Positions 25,251-33,485 of a DNA stretch of 48,350 bases are shown here, piece by piece. The first letter of the stretch is position 1. Every line of letters begins with the position of its first letter. This DNA is from Candidatus Poribacteria bacterium (lineage in GTDB: Bacteria > Poribacteria > WGA-4E > UBA9662). Below the pieces are notes generated by a model, which saw nothing but the letters and a program-made list of their open reading frames with translations, did not search any database and was not told the origin of the DNA. The position numbers and the translations under genes are program-made. Location: positions 1 to 48,350 of the forward strand of contig PAQF01000078.1 of NCBI GenBank assembly GCA_002709695.1, in the 5' to 3' direction.

Positions 25251-26486
25251 CTAGATTTCTATCGTTTTATGTTTATAACAAATAGTTCCTGCTACAATGG
25301 TCATTAGGTTTTCTGAATTCTGGTCACATACTTGTTCAAACACTGGTCGTTGATCGTCAGAGATTCCTATGACAATCAGATCTGCTTGCCAATTCTTTTC
25401 TAGCTTGCCAATTCCCTTTAATTTCAAAGATTTTGCGCCATTGATAGTAAAAAGAGAAATTAGCATTTCGGATGACAACTCCTCATAGTTATTGGCTAAG
25501 AATTTAAGCTCGTCAAGCATACTTAGTGAACGATTGCTAGCCAAACTGTCAGTTCCAATTGACACGTTGACGCCTGCTGATATTAAACGTGCGATTGGGT
25601 GATTAGTGTGATGGAAATATTGATGACTGCGAGGACAAAAGGCAACACTTGAACCGCTTTTAGCTAGTATGTCGATATCATCGTTTGTCAAATAATTGCA
25701 GTGAGCTAAAAGCGGTTGGATGTCTAAAACACCCTGTTCCTTTAAATACTTGATAGGGGTAACTTTAGGAGGGGTCCAGGTATCCAATGGAATATCAAGT
25801 ATATTTAGTAACTCAGTGAGTTTGCCCGTGCCATGTTTCAGGAATTCTATTTCCTCTCTTGTTTCAGCAATATGTGTTGATAAATTTAGTCGCTTCGATT
25901 TTGCTATATCAGTGCAATGCCTATAGAGTTTGGTAGATGTTGAGTATGGAGCATGAGGGGTAACAGCTATTGTGAACAAGTCATCATTCTGAAGGGACTC
26001 TAAACGTTTATTAATGCGGGCAGATTCGTTGGCAAAGACATGCGGGGAAAAACCGAGTGTCTCTAGAAAAACAACCTTTCGAATCTGAGAATATTTGAGC
26101 TTTTTTAGACCACTCTCAGCAGAGTGGATGTTACCAATTGTCGTAGCTCCTCCTGCAAGAGTTAAATGGATTCCGTCCGAGATAGCTTGATTGATTTGTT
26201 GATTATCTTGGGAGTTCGATTTGGTTATAATCTGAAGCAGCCAATCAGTAAAAGAAATATAATGATTAACAAGGTTCTTGTGGTGAGTTAGCTCAAGGTG
26301 GGTATGAGTATTGATTAGCCCCGGCATGATCACAGCTGATCCTAGGTCAATTACCTTAGTGGGAGTGAGATCTCGAATTTCAGTGTATCGACCAACCTTT
26401 TGAATTATTGATCCACACAAAATAACCGCACCATCCTCAATAAAGGTGCGGTCGTTTTGTATGACATACTTAGCACGAAGGATCAA
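25251..26486 (-). CDS. Amidohydrolase (SAH/aminofutalosine deaminase-like, MtaD/SsnA group)
   Basis: A 411-residue metal-dependent deaminase or hydrolase. Metal and catalytic motifs: H61-T-H63 (PGLINTHTHLELTHH), HAPYST, a His-Glu pair (STHIAETREEIEF), the HCNYLTNDD His and the GTDSLASN Asp. This is the chlorohydrolase/adenosine-deaminase-like group, which includes S-adenosylhomocysteine, methylthioadenosine and aminodeoxyfutalosine deaminases. The last would fit menaquinone synthesis, but the sequence does not decide. The start is TTG at 26486, overlapping the stop of the DUF4340 gene as TTGA; no ribosome site is visible, so it probably relies on translational coupling. It is the last gene of the ABC/GldG operon. 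Confidence 0.85.
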   Translation of the reverse strand: MILRAKYVIQNDRTFIEDGAVILCGSIIQKVGRYTEIRDLTPTKVIDLGSAVIMPGLINTHTHLELTHHKNLVNHYISFTDWLLQIITKSNSQDNQQINQAISDGIHLTLAGGATTIGNIHSAESGLKKLKYSQIRKVVFLETLGFSPHVFANESARINKRLESLQNDDLFTIAVTPHAPYSTSTKLYRHCTDIAKSKRLNLSTHIAETREEIEFLKHGTGKLTELLNILDIPLDTWTPPKVTPIKYLKEQGVLDIQPLLAHCNYLTNDDIDILAKSGSSVAFCPRSHQYFHHTNHPIARLISAGVNVSIGTDSLASNRSLSMLDELKFLANNYEELSSEMLISLFTINGAKSLKLKGIGKLEKNWQADLIVIGISDDQRPVFEQVCDQNSENLMTIVAGTICYKHKTIEI

Positions 26487-27490
26487 TTTGATTTATTTTC
26501 GTTTTCTTCACTTTCCTGTGTTTGGTTATTGGTGTCTTTTTCAATATTCTCTTCGTTGGTCTCAACGACGGGTGGTTCTTCCTTCAAGTCTTCAGACGAC
26601 TTAAATAACTTTTCTCTATTATATTTATATAAAGCAAAAATCTGTTTTTCTCCATCTCGTTTTGCTGGATGTTTCCCACCACCTTCATCTGCCGTCATTA
26701 AGATTCTTTGAGACCCATCATTGAGAGTGGCTGTAATTGTTGACGTCGATTCAAAACTGTCACCATCAATGAAGTCATCTGTTTCGAGACTACTCAGTGT
26801 ATTAAGTATCTGGTCGATTTCTGACTTCTTGGCCAGGGAAACAATAGGTTTAAGCATTTGCCATTTTCCTTCAGAATCAAGCTGAAGTTCAATTTCTTCT
26901 ACTTCAGATTCCATTGATAAGGTGGTTACGTCTCCCTTGTTAAAGGCGAAAATCTTCCGGTTCTTCCATGTACGGGATCCTTTGTCAAACGTGGATTTAA
27001 GGTATCCTTTAGCTTTGTAAACTTCGTCTGAGCCATCTTTTCGAATATAACTATCTAGGAAACTTGATGTTGTTTTGCCAATAAAGACATGGGCCAAAAT
27101 CGTGCTTCCAGAATTCAAAAATTTAGCTTCAACACCGGAACTATCGACTTCAAACTTGGCTTGCTTTTCTGGGTTTTTTGAGATGAGATCTAGCATTTTG
27201 AACTCTTTAACCTGTTTGAGTATCTCTTCGATTCCTTGTTGATCTGCAGGATAATTATCCATTGATTCTACAAGCCATTGACCACTAGATTTTGCCAAGA
27301 CAGTGGTTGTTGAGTCAGTGGTAATTTCTATTTTGGTCACAGTCTCAGTATCAAAACTGGGAAATAGTTCTTGTGCACTTTCGACTTTCTTGGTTCTCTC
27401 ATCCTTCCCCCATGGGTTATCAACAACAAGTATAGCTGCACCAAGAAAAATAAGTATACCTAGCAAAATCAGAATTTGTATAGTTTTCAT
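26483..27490 (-). CDS. DUF4340 domain protein
   Basis: A 335-residue membrane-anchored protein with an N-terminal helix (IQILILLGILIFLGAAILVV) and a large extracytoplasmic region. Repeating segments such as WLVESMDNYPADQQGIEEIL and SRTWKNRKIFAF (the conserved Y/W-R-x-R-x-F/L) match DUF4340. The C-terminus is a charged Glu/Asn-rich tail. DUF4340 genes commonly follow a GldG-like gene and an ABC-2 transporter, as here, but their biochemical role is not established. It starts three bases after the GldG-like stop and overlaps the amidohydrolase start by four bases. Confidence 0.88.
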   Translation of the reverse strand: MKTIQILILLGILIFLGAAILVVDNPWGKDERTKKVESAQELFPSFDTETVTKIEITTDSTTTVLAKSSGQWLVESMDNYPADQQGIEEILKQVKEFKMLDLISKNPEKQAKFEVDSSGVEAKFLNSGSTILAHVFIGKTTSSFLDSYIRKDGSDEVYKAKGYLKSTFDKGSRTWKNRKIFAFNKGDVTTLSMESEVEEIELQLDSEGKWQMLKPIVSLAKKSEIDQILNTLSSLETDDFIDGDSFESTSTITATLNDGSQRILMTADEGGGKHPAKRDGEKQIFALYKYNREKLFKSSEDLKEEPPVVETNEENIEKDTNNQTQESEENENKSN

Positions 27491-27493
27491 GAT

Positions 27494-29140
27494 TTACATC
27501 CTTCCGAATGATTCTACCATTTGCCTTGCTCGCCGTTTTAATAAGAAGCGCATGGCTCCAATAATTGCAACTAAAGTTGGTACCAATCCAATACAGATTA
27601 ATTTGATGAAGAATCTGGTTGTATTGCCTGGATCTGTTTGAAAAGATCTATCACTTAATTTTTGAGATCGAATACCTATCAGTTCTCCACCTAGCGCTAG
27701 ATAATCAAGTGTGTTCTGGAAAAAGGCCATCCCAGCAGGACTAACTTGATTTAGGATTTGTGAGGTGCCGACTACTACAATTTTCGTTGGCTGCCCCTCT
27801 ATGATGGTCTCCGGATTAGATTTTTCAGCTCCTTCACCAGTATTTCCATCTTCGTTACCTGCAATGGGAGGAATATCCTTTCCATTATAATAGCTTTTAA
27901 ATTCTCCTGATAGAATTGCTGCTACGGGAAATGACTTTTGGCTAGAACTTGGTGGCTGGAATCGTTGACTTCCGGGATTTAGGTCATATGGACTTTGAAC
28001 AGCCGATGATCCTTTGCTAGTCTGGGCTAATATATGAGTCTTAATTTGCTCATTAGAGAAAATCTCCAGACTGCTAGTCCATGGCAGGGTTAAACTATCC
28101 AGTCTCCCTGTGATCATGTGGTCGACAGCTAGCCCCGTTGAGGTCTCTCCGGTCAAGAATTTGAACTCTTTGAGTACTTTTGGGAAATATGGATATGGAC
28201 GAGTAACTGTCATAAAACCACCTTGGGAATAGGTTAAATTATCGTGAGAAGCATAATCAGCAACCAAATTGTTTCCAAGTTTCACACCATGGTGGGTAAG
28301 CAAGTCATTTAAACCAGTGGAAAGGGGATTCGCTTGAATTGTCCCGGGTGGCATATTAATTGAATCTATTAGAAATATCGCTTTACCACCCCGCATAATG
28401 AACTGATCAATTTCATATTTTTCTCGTTCCCCAATTGTTGATTTTGGGCCGGCAACTACCAAGGTTGAAATTTTTTCATCAATTGGTTTCCCGTCCTTAA
28501 TTTCGACTGTTTGAATCTCATATTGCTTCGCTAATTCTTGACGTAGTTGGGCATTATTCTGAGCATTTATATCAAACTCATCATGTCCAGTGAGAAAACC
28601 AATCGTTGATGTTTCGGTGTTGGTCAATTTGATGATTGCAGAAGTTAGATCATATTCTAAACTCGAAGTGTTTTGGACAACAGGAATAATTTCCTTCTTG
28701 TCTTCATAGAGTATAGCAATTCCCATGTAAACATTTGCAACTTCGATTTTGTCTTTTTCTCGAACGTTCACTTGAACTTCAGGAATACCCATGAAACGAA
28801 GCTTCTGTTTGAAGTCTTCATCATCACCTATAGGCAGAAAATCAATCTTTAGGTTGCTACTTCCGAATGCATTATATTCATCCAACATATCCTTGACTTC
28901 TCCACGGATTCTGCTTACTTGAACCGGTGACTTGGAAAAATAGGCTTCAATTCGTACAACGTCATCTAATTCTTTAAGTTTTTTCTTGGTTGACTTAGAT
29001 ATCGTATACATCTTATTTTCTGTTAGATCTAGGCGATTGAAAAATCGTTTTGACAGAAAATTTATGGCTAACACAATGCCAAGAATAACGAGTGCTAAGA
29101 CGACTGTATTTGTCCCGTGTATAAGTTTTTTTATGGCCAT
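27494..29140 (-). CDS. GldG-like ABC-associated membrane protein
   Basis: A 548-residue protein with one N-terminal helix (VVLALVILGIVLAINFL), a conserved start LDLTENKMYTISKSTKKKL, a long periplasmic region that includes a GldG-type rhodanese/GATase-like fold (TIGFLTGHDEFD, LVVAGPKS, FIMRGGKAIFLIDS) and one C-terminal helix (FIKLICIGLVPTLVAIIGAM) ending in Arg/Lys. This is the uncharacterised auxiliary subunit of ABC-2 systems related to Bacteroidetes gliding protein GldG. It lies three bases after the permease. No gliding genes are visible, so the cargo is unknown. Confidence 0.9.
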   Translation of the reverse strand: MAIKKLIHGTNTVVLALVILGIVLAINFLSKRFFNRLDLTENKMYTISKSTKKKLKELDDVVRIEAYFSKSPVQVSRIRGEVKDMLDEYNAFGSSNLKIDFLPIGDDEDFKQKLRFMGIPEVQVNVREKDKIEVANVYMGIAILYEDKKEIIPVVQNTSSLEYDLTSAIIKLTNTETSTIGFLTGHDEFDINAQNNAQLRQELAKQYEIQTVEIKDGKPIDEKISTLVVAGPKSTIGEREKYEIDQFIMRGGKAIFLIDSINMPPGTIQANPLSTGLNDLLTHHGVKLGNNLVADYASHDNLTYSQGGFMTVTRPYPYFPKVLKEFKFLTGETSTGLAVDHMITGRLDSLTLPWTSSLEIFSNEQIKTHILAQTSKGSSAVQSPYDLNPGSQRFQPPSSSQKSFPVAAILSGEFKSYYNGKDIPPIAGNEDGNTGEGAEKSNPETIIEGQPTKIVVVGTSQILNQVSPAGMAFFQNTLDYLALGGELIGIRSQKLSDRSFQTDPGNTTRFFIKLICIGLVPTLVAIIGAMRFLLKRRARQMVESFGRM

Positions 29141-29143
29141 GAA

Positions 29144-29833
29144 CTATCTCCAACGTTTACTTTCAACTGATAAGACACTGAGGTATAAAAAGAATCCGAT
29201 AACCGAGAAATAATAGATTAAATCCCGTGTATCCACAACACCCCTGGTTATACTGCCGAAATGCGATTCTAAACCGAAATCTCTGAAATATGGGACAAAA
29301 CCGATTACTAACATGCCAAAACACATCAGAATTCCGGAGATAAAGGCAATAATTTGATCACTTGTTATGGTAGAAGCACACAAACCGATTGACAGATATG
29401 CTCCGCCCATTAGAAGCAAGCCTAGGTAGCTAGCAATGATCTGGCCACCATCAGGATCGCCTAAAAAAGAAAGTGTGATTGGAATTGGAAACGATAGAAT
29501 AACCATGATAGCTATTAGCAAGAAACTGGAAAGGAACTTGCCAATGATAACTTCATGACTTTTAATTGGTAACGTCATAAGCATTTCAACTGTTCCCATC
29601 TTCTTCTCCTCTGCCCACAGACGCATTGTCATAGCTGGTACGAAGAAAAGAAAAATCCACGGCATTAATCTAAAAAAGTAGGTCATCTGAGCTTGGCGTC
29701 TTTCGAAAAAGAAACCGAACCAGAAGAAAAGCCCTGCAGAAACAGCAAGGTAGGCAATGATGTTAAAGTAAGCAATAGGAGAGTTGAAATAGCTACTGGT
29801 TTCTTTTTTAAAGAGAGCTAATATATTGTTCAT
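29144..29833 (-). CDS. ABC-2 type permease, GldF-like
   Basis: A 229-residue inner-membrane permease with six hydrophobic segments. The first (AYFNIIAYLAVSAGLFFWFG) follows a short cytoplasmic N-terminus (LALFKKETSSYFNSP), which is characteristic of the GldF/NosY group. The RLWAEEKKMGTVEMLMTLP motif is the typical ABC-2 cytoplasmic loop. Its ATG overlaps the stop of the ATPase gene by one base (TAATG), so the two subunits are translationally coupled. Confidence 0.92.
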   Translation of the reverse strand: MNNILALFKKETSSYFNSPIAYFNIIAYLAVSAGLFFWFGFFFERRQAQMTYFFRLMPWIFLFFVPAMTMRLWAEEKKMGTVEMLMTLPIKSHEVIIGKFLSSFLLIAIMVILSFPIPITLSFLGDPDGGQIIASYLGLLLMGGAYLSIGLCASTITSDQIIAFISGILMCFGMLVIGFVPYFRDFGLESHFGSITRGVVDTRDLIYYFSVIGFFLYLSVLSVESKRWR

Positions 29834-30789
29834 TATCCTAGTTCTCCTGTTCTTTGTGACTCACTTTGAGTTAGTTTTAAAAACACATTTTCTAAATCAA
29901 TTGCTGTTTTATATAATTCAGTTAGTTCCCAATTATTTTGACTGACAAACTTCGCCAATTCTGGGGCAGTTTGATGGTCCTTATGAGATGTTATGTGATA
30001 ACAAGAATATTCTGTCTCTGAATCGAGCTTTTTAAAGTCTAGAACAAAATCAAGATGTTCTAATTTTGTCTGGATTTCCTCATGAGGACCGATGATACCT
30101 ATTTGTGTTACCTGTTGATCCATTGTACTGAGTGCCAGTTCTTGGGGTGAATCGTTCGCTACAATTTTTCCGTTACTTATAATAAGTGTTCTATCACACG
30201 TTGCTGCGACTTGTGATAGAATATGAGTACTGAAAATAATAGTTTTCTGCCTGCCAATTTCTTTTATCAAATTTCGAATTTCGATAATCTGGTAGGGATC
30301 AAGTCCTGCTGTTGGTTCATCCAGTATCAAAACTGGTGGATCATGAATTAACGCTTGTGCCAAACCTACTCTTTGGCGATAACCTTTTGAAAGTTCACCG
30401 ATATTTTTATGCATCATCGGTTCTAGGCTACATATATCAATTACATCTTTAATCCTCTCATTGCGTGTGTGTCCAGCAACTCCTCGAATCTGAGCAACGA
30501 ACTTTAGGTAATCGACCACACCCATATCAGTGTAAAGCGGGGTACTTTCGGGCAGATAACCAATTCGTTTCCTTGCTTCTATTGATTCTTCAAAGACATC
30601 ATAGCCGTCAACTGTTACTGTTCCCTCATCTGCTGGCAAATAGCAGGTAATAACCCGCATCGTCGTACTCTTCCCAGCACCATTTGGGCCAATAAATCCC
30701 ACGATTTCACCCGCTTGAGCAGAAAAGGAAACGTTATTTACTGCTATTGTCGCGCCGTAACTTTTGGTGAGGTTTTTTACTTCGATCAT
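29833..30789 (-). CDS. ABC-2 type transporter ATP-binding protein, GldA-like
   Basis: A 318-residue ATPase with Walker [10 protein letters not shown] (residues 34-42), signature LSKGYRQRVGLAQAL, Walker B VLILDEPTAGLDP, switch His in STHILSQV and a C-terminal extension of about 100 residues (GPHEEIQTKLEHLD). It energises the adjacent permease and GldG-like protein. It is the first gene of a five-gene operon that has its own promoter 90 bases upstream. The GldA/GldF/GldG resemblance is by family and gene order only; similar operons occur in many non-gliding bacteria. Confidence 0.93.
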   Translation of the reverse strand: MIEVKNLTKSYGATIAVNNVSFSAQAGEIVGFIGPNGAGKSTTMRVITCYLPADEGTVTVDGYDVFEESIEARKRIGYLPESTPLYTDMGVVDYLKFVAQIRGVAGHTRNERIKDVIDICSLEPMMHKNIGELSKGYRQRVGLAQALIHDPPVLILDEPTAGLDPYQIIEIRNLIKEIGRQKTIIFSTHILSQVAATCDRTLIISNGKIVANDSPQELALSTMDQQVTQIGIIGPHEEIQTKLEHLDFVLDFKKLDSETEYSCYHITSHKDHQTAPELAKFVSQNNWELTELYKTAIDLENVFLKLTQSESQRTGELG

Positions 30790-30876
30790 GAGCTTTCACC
30801 TGTTTAAGTAGATCTTTTCTTTTACTTGTTCAAAAACGATATGTTGTTTAGTTACAACCTGATATAGAAACAGACA

Positions 30877-30906
30877 ATGATAGCAAATTCAAAAAAAAAA
30901 CGTCAA
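30877..30906 (-). promoter_or_regulatory. Promoter of the ABC/GldG operon
   Basis: On the minus strand TTGACG (30906-30901), an 18-base spacer starting with ten T residues, and TATCAT (30882-30877) preceded by TGC (extended -10). The start is near 30870 and the leader about 80 bases. Confidence 0.55.
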
Positions 30907-30946
30907 GTAAAAAAGATATGTTGATTATTAGATCATTTAAAGATAC

Positions 30947-30975
30947 TTGAGCGTTTCTTGGTTTTATGCTAGAAT
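30947..30975 (+). promoter_or_regulatory. Promoter of the sugar isomerase gene
   Basis: TTGAGC (30947-30952), 17-base spacer, TAGAAT (30970-30975) preceded by TGC. The 11 bases TATGCTAGAAT are identical in the nadB promoter. It is back to back with the ABC-operon promoter. Confidence 0.6.
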
Positions 30976-31017
30976 CTGTAGAGTATCAAGATCACAGAGT
31001 ATTGAGGAATTAGAGTA

Positions 31018-31830
31018 ATGAAATTATGTATTTGTAACGAGATGTTTGAGGGCTGGAAAATTGAGGATGTTTTCGAATGTGCAGCTGGACTTGGTTATAA
31101 AGCAGTCGAAATTGCCCCGTTTACATTGGCTGATGATGTAAGAGACATTAGTATCACAGAGAGGGATCGAATCAAGAAAGCTGCTGAAGACTCGAACATC
31201 GAAATCGCCGGGTTACACTGGCTTTTGGTATCGCCAAAAGGCCTATACGTCAATCATCCGGATAGTGAAATTCGTCAACAGACACTAGAGTATTTCCAAG
31301 CGTTAATCGATCTCTGTGCTGACTTAGATGGGAGAGTAATGGTTATTGGTTCACCTCAACAACGTTCTATTCAAGAGGATTGGGATTCTGATCAAACTTG
31401 GGAACACGCGAGAGAAACATTTTACCAAAGTGCTATGTATGCTGAAAGTAAAGATGTAACTTTATGTATGGAACCCCTGTCTGATAATCAGACTAATTTT
31501 ATTAATACTCCTGCTGAGGCGGTAAAGTTAATTGAACAAATTGACAAGCCTAATTTCAGGTTGATTCTCGATGTGTGTAGTACATCAAATCAGGGCCTGG
31601 ACATGCCGACAGAAATTCGCCAGTTTTCTAGCTACTTAGCTCATTTTCATACCAACGATAATAACTTGTACCTCCCTGGGTCAGGTAATGTTGATTATCC
31701 TCCAATTATTGAAGCACTAAAAGAGGTGGAGTTTGATGGCTATCTATCGACTGAGGTCTTTAAATTCGAACCTGATCCGGAGACAATTGCTCGTCAAAGC
31801 ATCGAGTTTCTGAAACCATTGGTAGAATAA
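31018..31830 (+). CDS. Sugar phosphate isomerase/epimerase (xylose isomerase-like TIM barrel)
   Basis: A 270-residue single-domain TIM barrel of the AP-endonuclease-2/xylose-isomerase superfamily. Probable metal ligands are a Glu in LCMEPLSDN, an Asp in LILDVCSTSNQG, a His in LAHFHTNDNN and a Glu in YLSTEVFKFEP, in the usual order for D-tagatose/D-psicose 3-epimerase- and hydroxypyruvate-isomerase-like enzymes. The true sugar is not predictable. No signal peptide. The ATG follows GAGG (31004-31007) by ten bases. It stands alone with its own strong promoter. Poribacteria-type genomes carry many paralogues, generally linked to carbohydrate or inositol use. Confidence 0.9.
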   Translation: MKLCICNEMFEGWKIEDVFECAAGLGYKAVEIAPFTLADDVRDISITERDRIKKAAEDSNIEIAGLHWLLVSPKGLYVNHPDSEIRQQTLEYFQALIDLCADLDGRVMVIGSPQQRSIQEDWDSDQTWEHARETFYQSAMYAESKDVTLCMEPLSDNQTNFINTPAEAVKLIEQIDKPNFRLILDVCSTSNQGLDMPTEIRQFSSYLAHFHTNDNNLYLPGSGNVDYPPIIEALKEVEFDGYLSTEVFKFEPDPETIARQSIEFLKPLVE

Positions 31831-31949
31831 AAATTTGCATTTTCTACTCTTAAAATGGTTCTCATATATTTTTGATCAATACAAATTGGTCTTAATTAAT
31901 ACAAAGCTAATGTAGTTATACGTGTCAACTCGGTGCAAAGTAAATAAAT

Positions 31950-31978
31950 TTGGCTGTTGAGTTTATTGGGGTTAATAT
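31950..31978 (+). promoter_or_regulatory. Candidate promoter of purB
   Basis: TTGGCT (31950-31955), 17-base spacer, TAATAT (31973-31978); start near 31985 and leader of about 90 bases. I saw no PurR-like box and no purine riboswitch in the leader. Confidence 0.45.
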
Positions 31979-32075
31979 ACGTCAGACCAAGAAAATAAAA
32001 ATCAAGTCAGCTATAGATCGAAACTCCATGTTTTCGGGATTTCATGACTTACAGTTGTAAACTAGGAATAAGAAA

Positions 32076-33485
32076 ATGGAACTTTTTGAAGCGGTAAGTC
32101 CGCTCGATTTCAGATATTACGGTGCAAATCCAGCATTTATGGAAAAACTTTTGCCGTATGTTTCAGAAGCAGCCTATGTCAAATACCAAGCCAAGGTTGA
32201 GGCCGCGCTTGTGCGAACATTGGCGAACAATAATGTTTGTTCACATGAAATAGCTGATCAAGTTGAGAAAGCCATTGATCACGTAACCGCTGAAGAAGTT
32301 TACGAAGAGCAAGCACGAATACGTCATAATATTCGGTCTCTAGTCAACGTTATCCGACGAAAAATTTCACCGGAGGCTCGTCCATATGTCCATTTGTTTG
32401 CTACGTCTGCTGATATTTTGGATACTGCTACAGCGATGCGTTTCAAAGATTTAACCAAAAAAGTCATTTTGCCTGACCTTATTAGTTTAGAGAAGCAGTT
32501 AATTGAGCTTGCTTGTGAACACGCGGAAACAGTACAGATTGGCCGGACTCATGGACAACATGCTGAGCCTATTACTTTTGGATATGCTATAGCTTTGTAT
32601 GTTAGCCGGATTGGGAATCGGATTGAGCTGATTGATCAAATGAACCAAAACTTACGTGGACAATTCTCAGGTGCAGTAGGGGCTTTTAATGGATTGTCCA
32701 TGATTAGCGAAAATCCAGAACAAATTGAATTAGATTTGCTCAACCAACTTGGGTTGAAACCCTCGGATACTCATACCTCAACACAATGTGTGGAACCTGA
32801 GTTCATTAGTGATTTAGCTTATGCAATCACCTCAGCTTATACTGTTTTGGCTAATTTTTCTGATGATATGCGGCATCTATTCCGAACAGAAATTGCTGAG
32901 GTTAGCAAAAAATATGATTCTAAGTTAGTCGGATCCTCAACTATGCCACATAAAATCAATCCCGAAGCTTTCGAGAATATCAAGAGTTTGTGGAAAGCTT
33001 TTGTTCCTCGTATGCAAACAGTATTTACGGATAGTATTCTTGAACATCAGCGGGATCTGACAAATTCGGCGTCAAGCCGCTTCTTGACTGAATTATTTGT
33101 AGCCTTTGATTATTCAATTTATCGTTTGAGCCGTGTATTAAAAGAGATCGATGTCAAGGTCGATCAGATGCGAAAGAATCTTGACTTGAGTGCGGGCAAT
33201 ACAGTAGCAGAACCAATCTATCTCCTTTTGGCCTATTATGGTTTCCCTGAAGCGTATGATCACACTAGAAAATTAGTGGCTCAAGTCCATGAAACGGGAC
33301 AAACTTTAACAGAATTACTGTGGAAAGATCCAGATCTACGACCGTTTCTCGAAAACTTGACTGACAAACAACGGGATGTGTTACGTGATCCTTCAGCATA
33401 TATAGGGACATCAGTTAATCGAACACATGCTACATGTACTGAATGGGGTCTAAGAATAGAAGAAACTTTGGCAAATCAAACTTGA
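32076..33485 (+). CDS. purB: Adenylosuccinate lyase
   Basis: Splits SAICAR and adenylosuccinate, releasing fumarate, in purine synthesis. The 469 residues carry the fumarase/aspartase superfamily signature GSSTMPHKINPE (residues 286-297, with the flexible catalytic Ser loop), a conserved TSADILDTATA and QIGRTHGQHAEPITFGY with the active-site His. The length fits the longer PurB branch. The ATG has AGGA eight bases upstream. It is monocistronic, and its last 10 bases overlap the convergent recD2 gene. Confidence 0.96.
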   Translation: MELFEAVSPLDFRYYGANPAFMEKLLPYVSEAAYVKYQAKVEAALVRTLANNNVCSHEIADQVEKAIDHVTAEEVYEEQARIRHNIRSLVNVIRRKISPEARPYVHLFATSADILDTATAMRFKDLTKKVILPDLISLEKQLIELACEHAETVQIGRTHGQHAEPITFGYAIALYVSRIGNRIELIDQMNQNLRGQFSGAVGAFNGLSMISENPEQIELDLLNQLGLKPSDTHTSTQCVEPEFISDLAYAITSAYTVLANFSDDMRHLFRTEIAEVSKKYDSKLVGSSTMPHKINPEAFENIKSLWKAFVPRMQTVFTDSILEHQRDLTNSASSRFLTELFVAFDYSIYRLSRVLKEIDVKVDQMRKNLDLSAGNTVAEPIYLLLAYYGFPEAYDHTRKLVAQVHETGQTLTELLWKDPDLRPFLENLTDKQRDVLRDPSAYIGTSVNRTHATCTEWGLRIEETLANQT

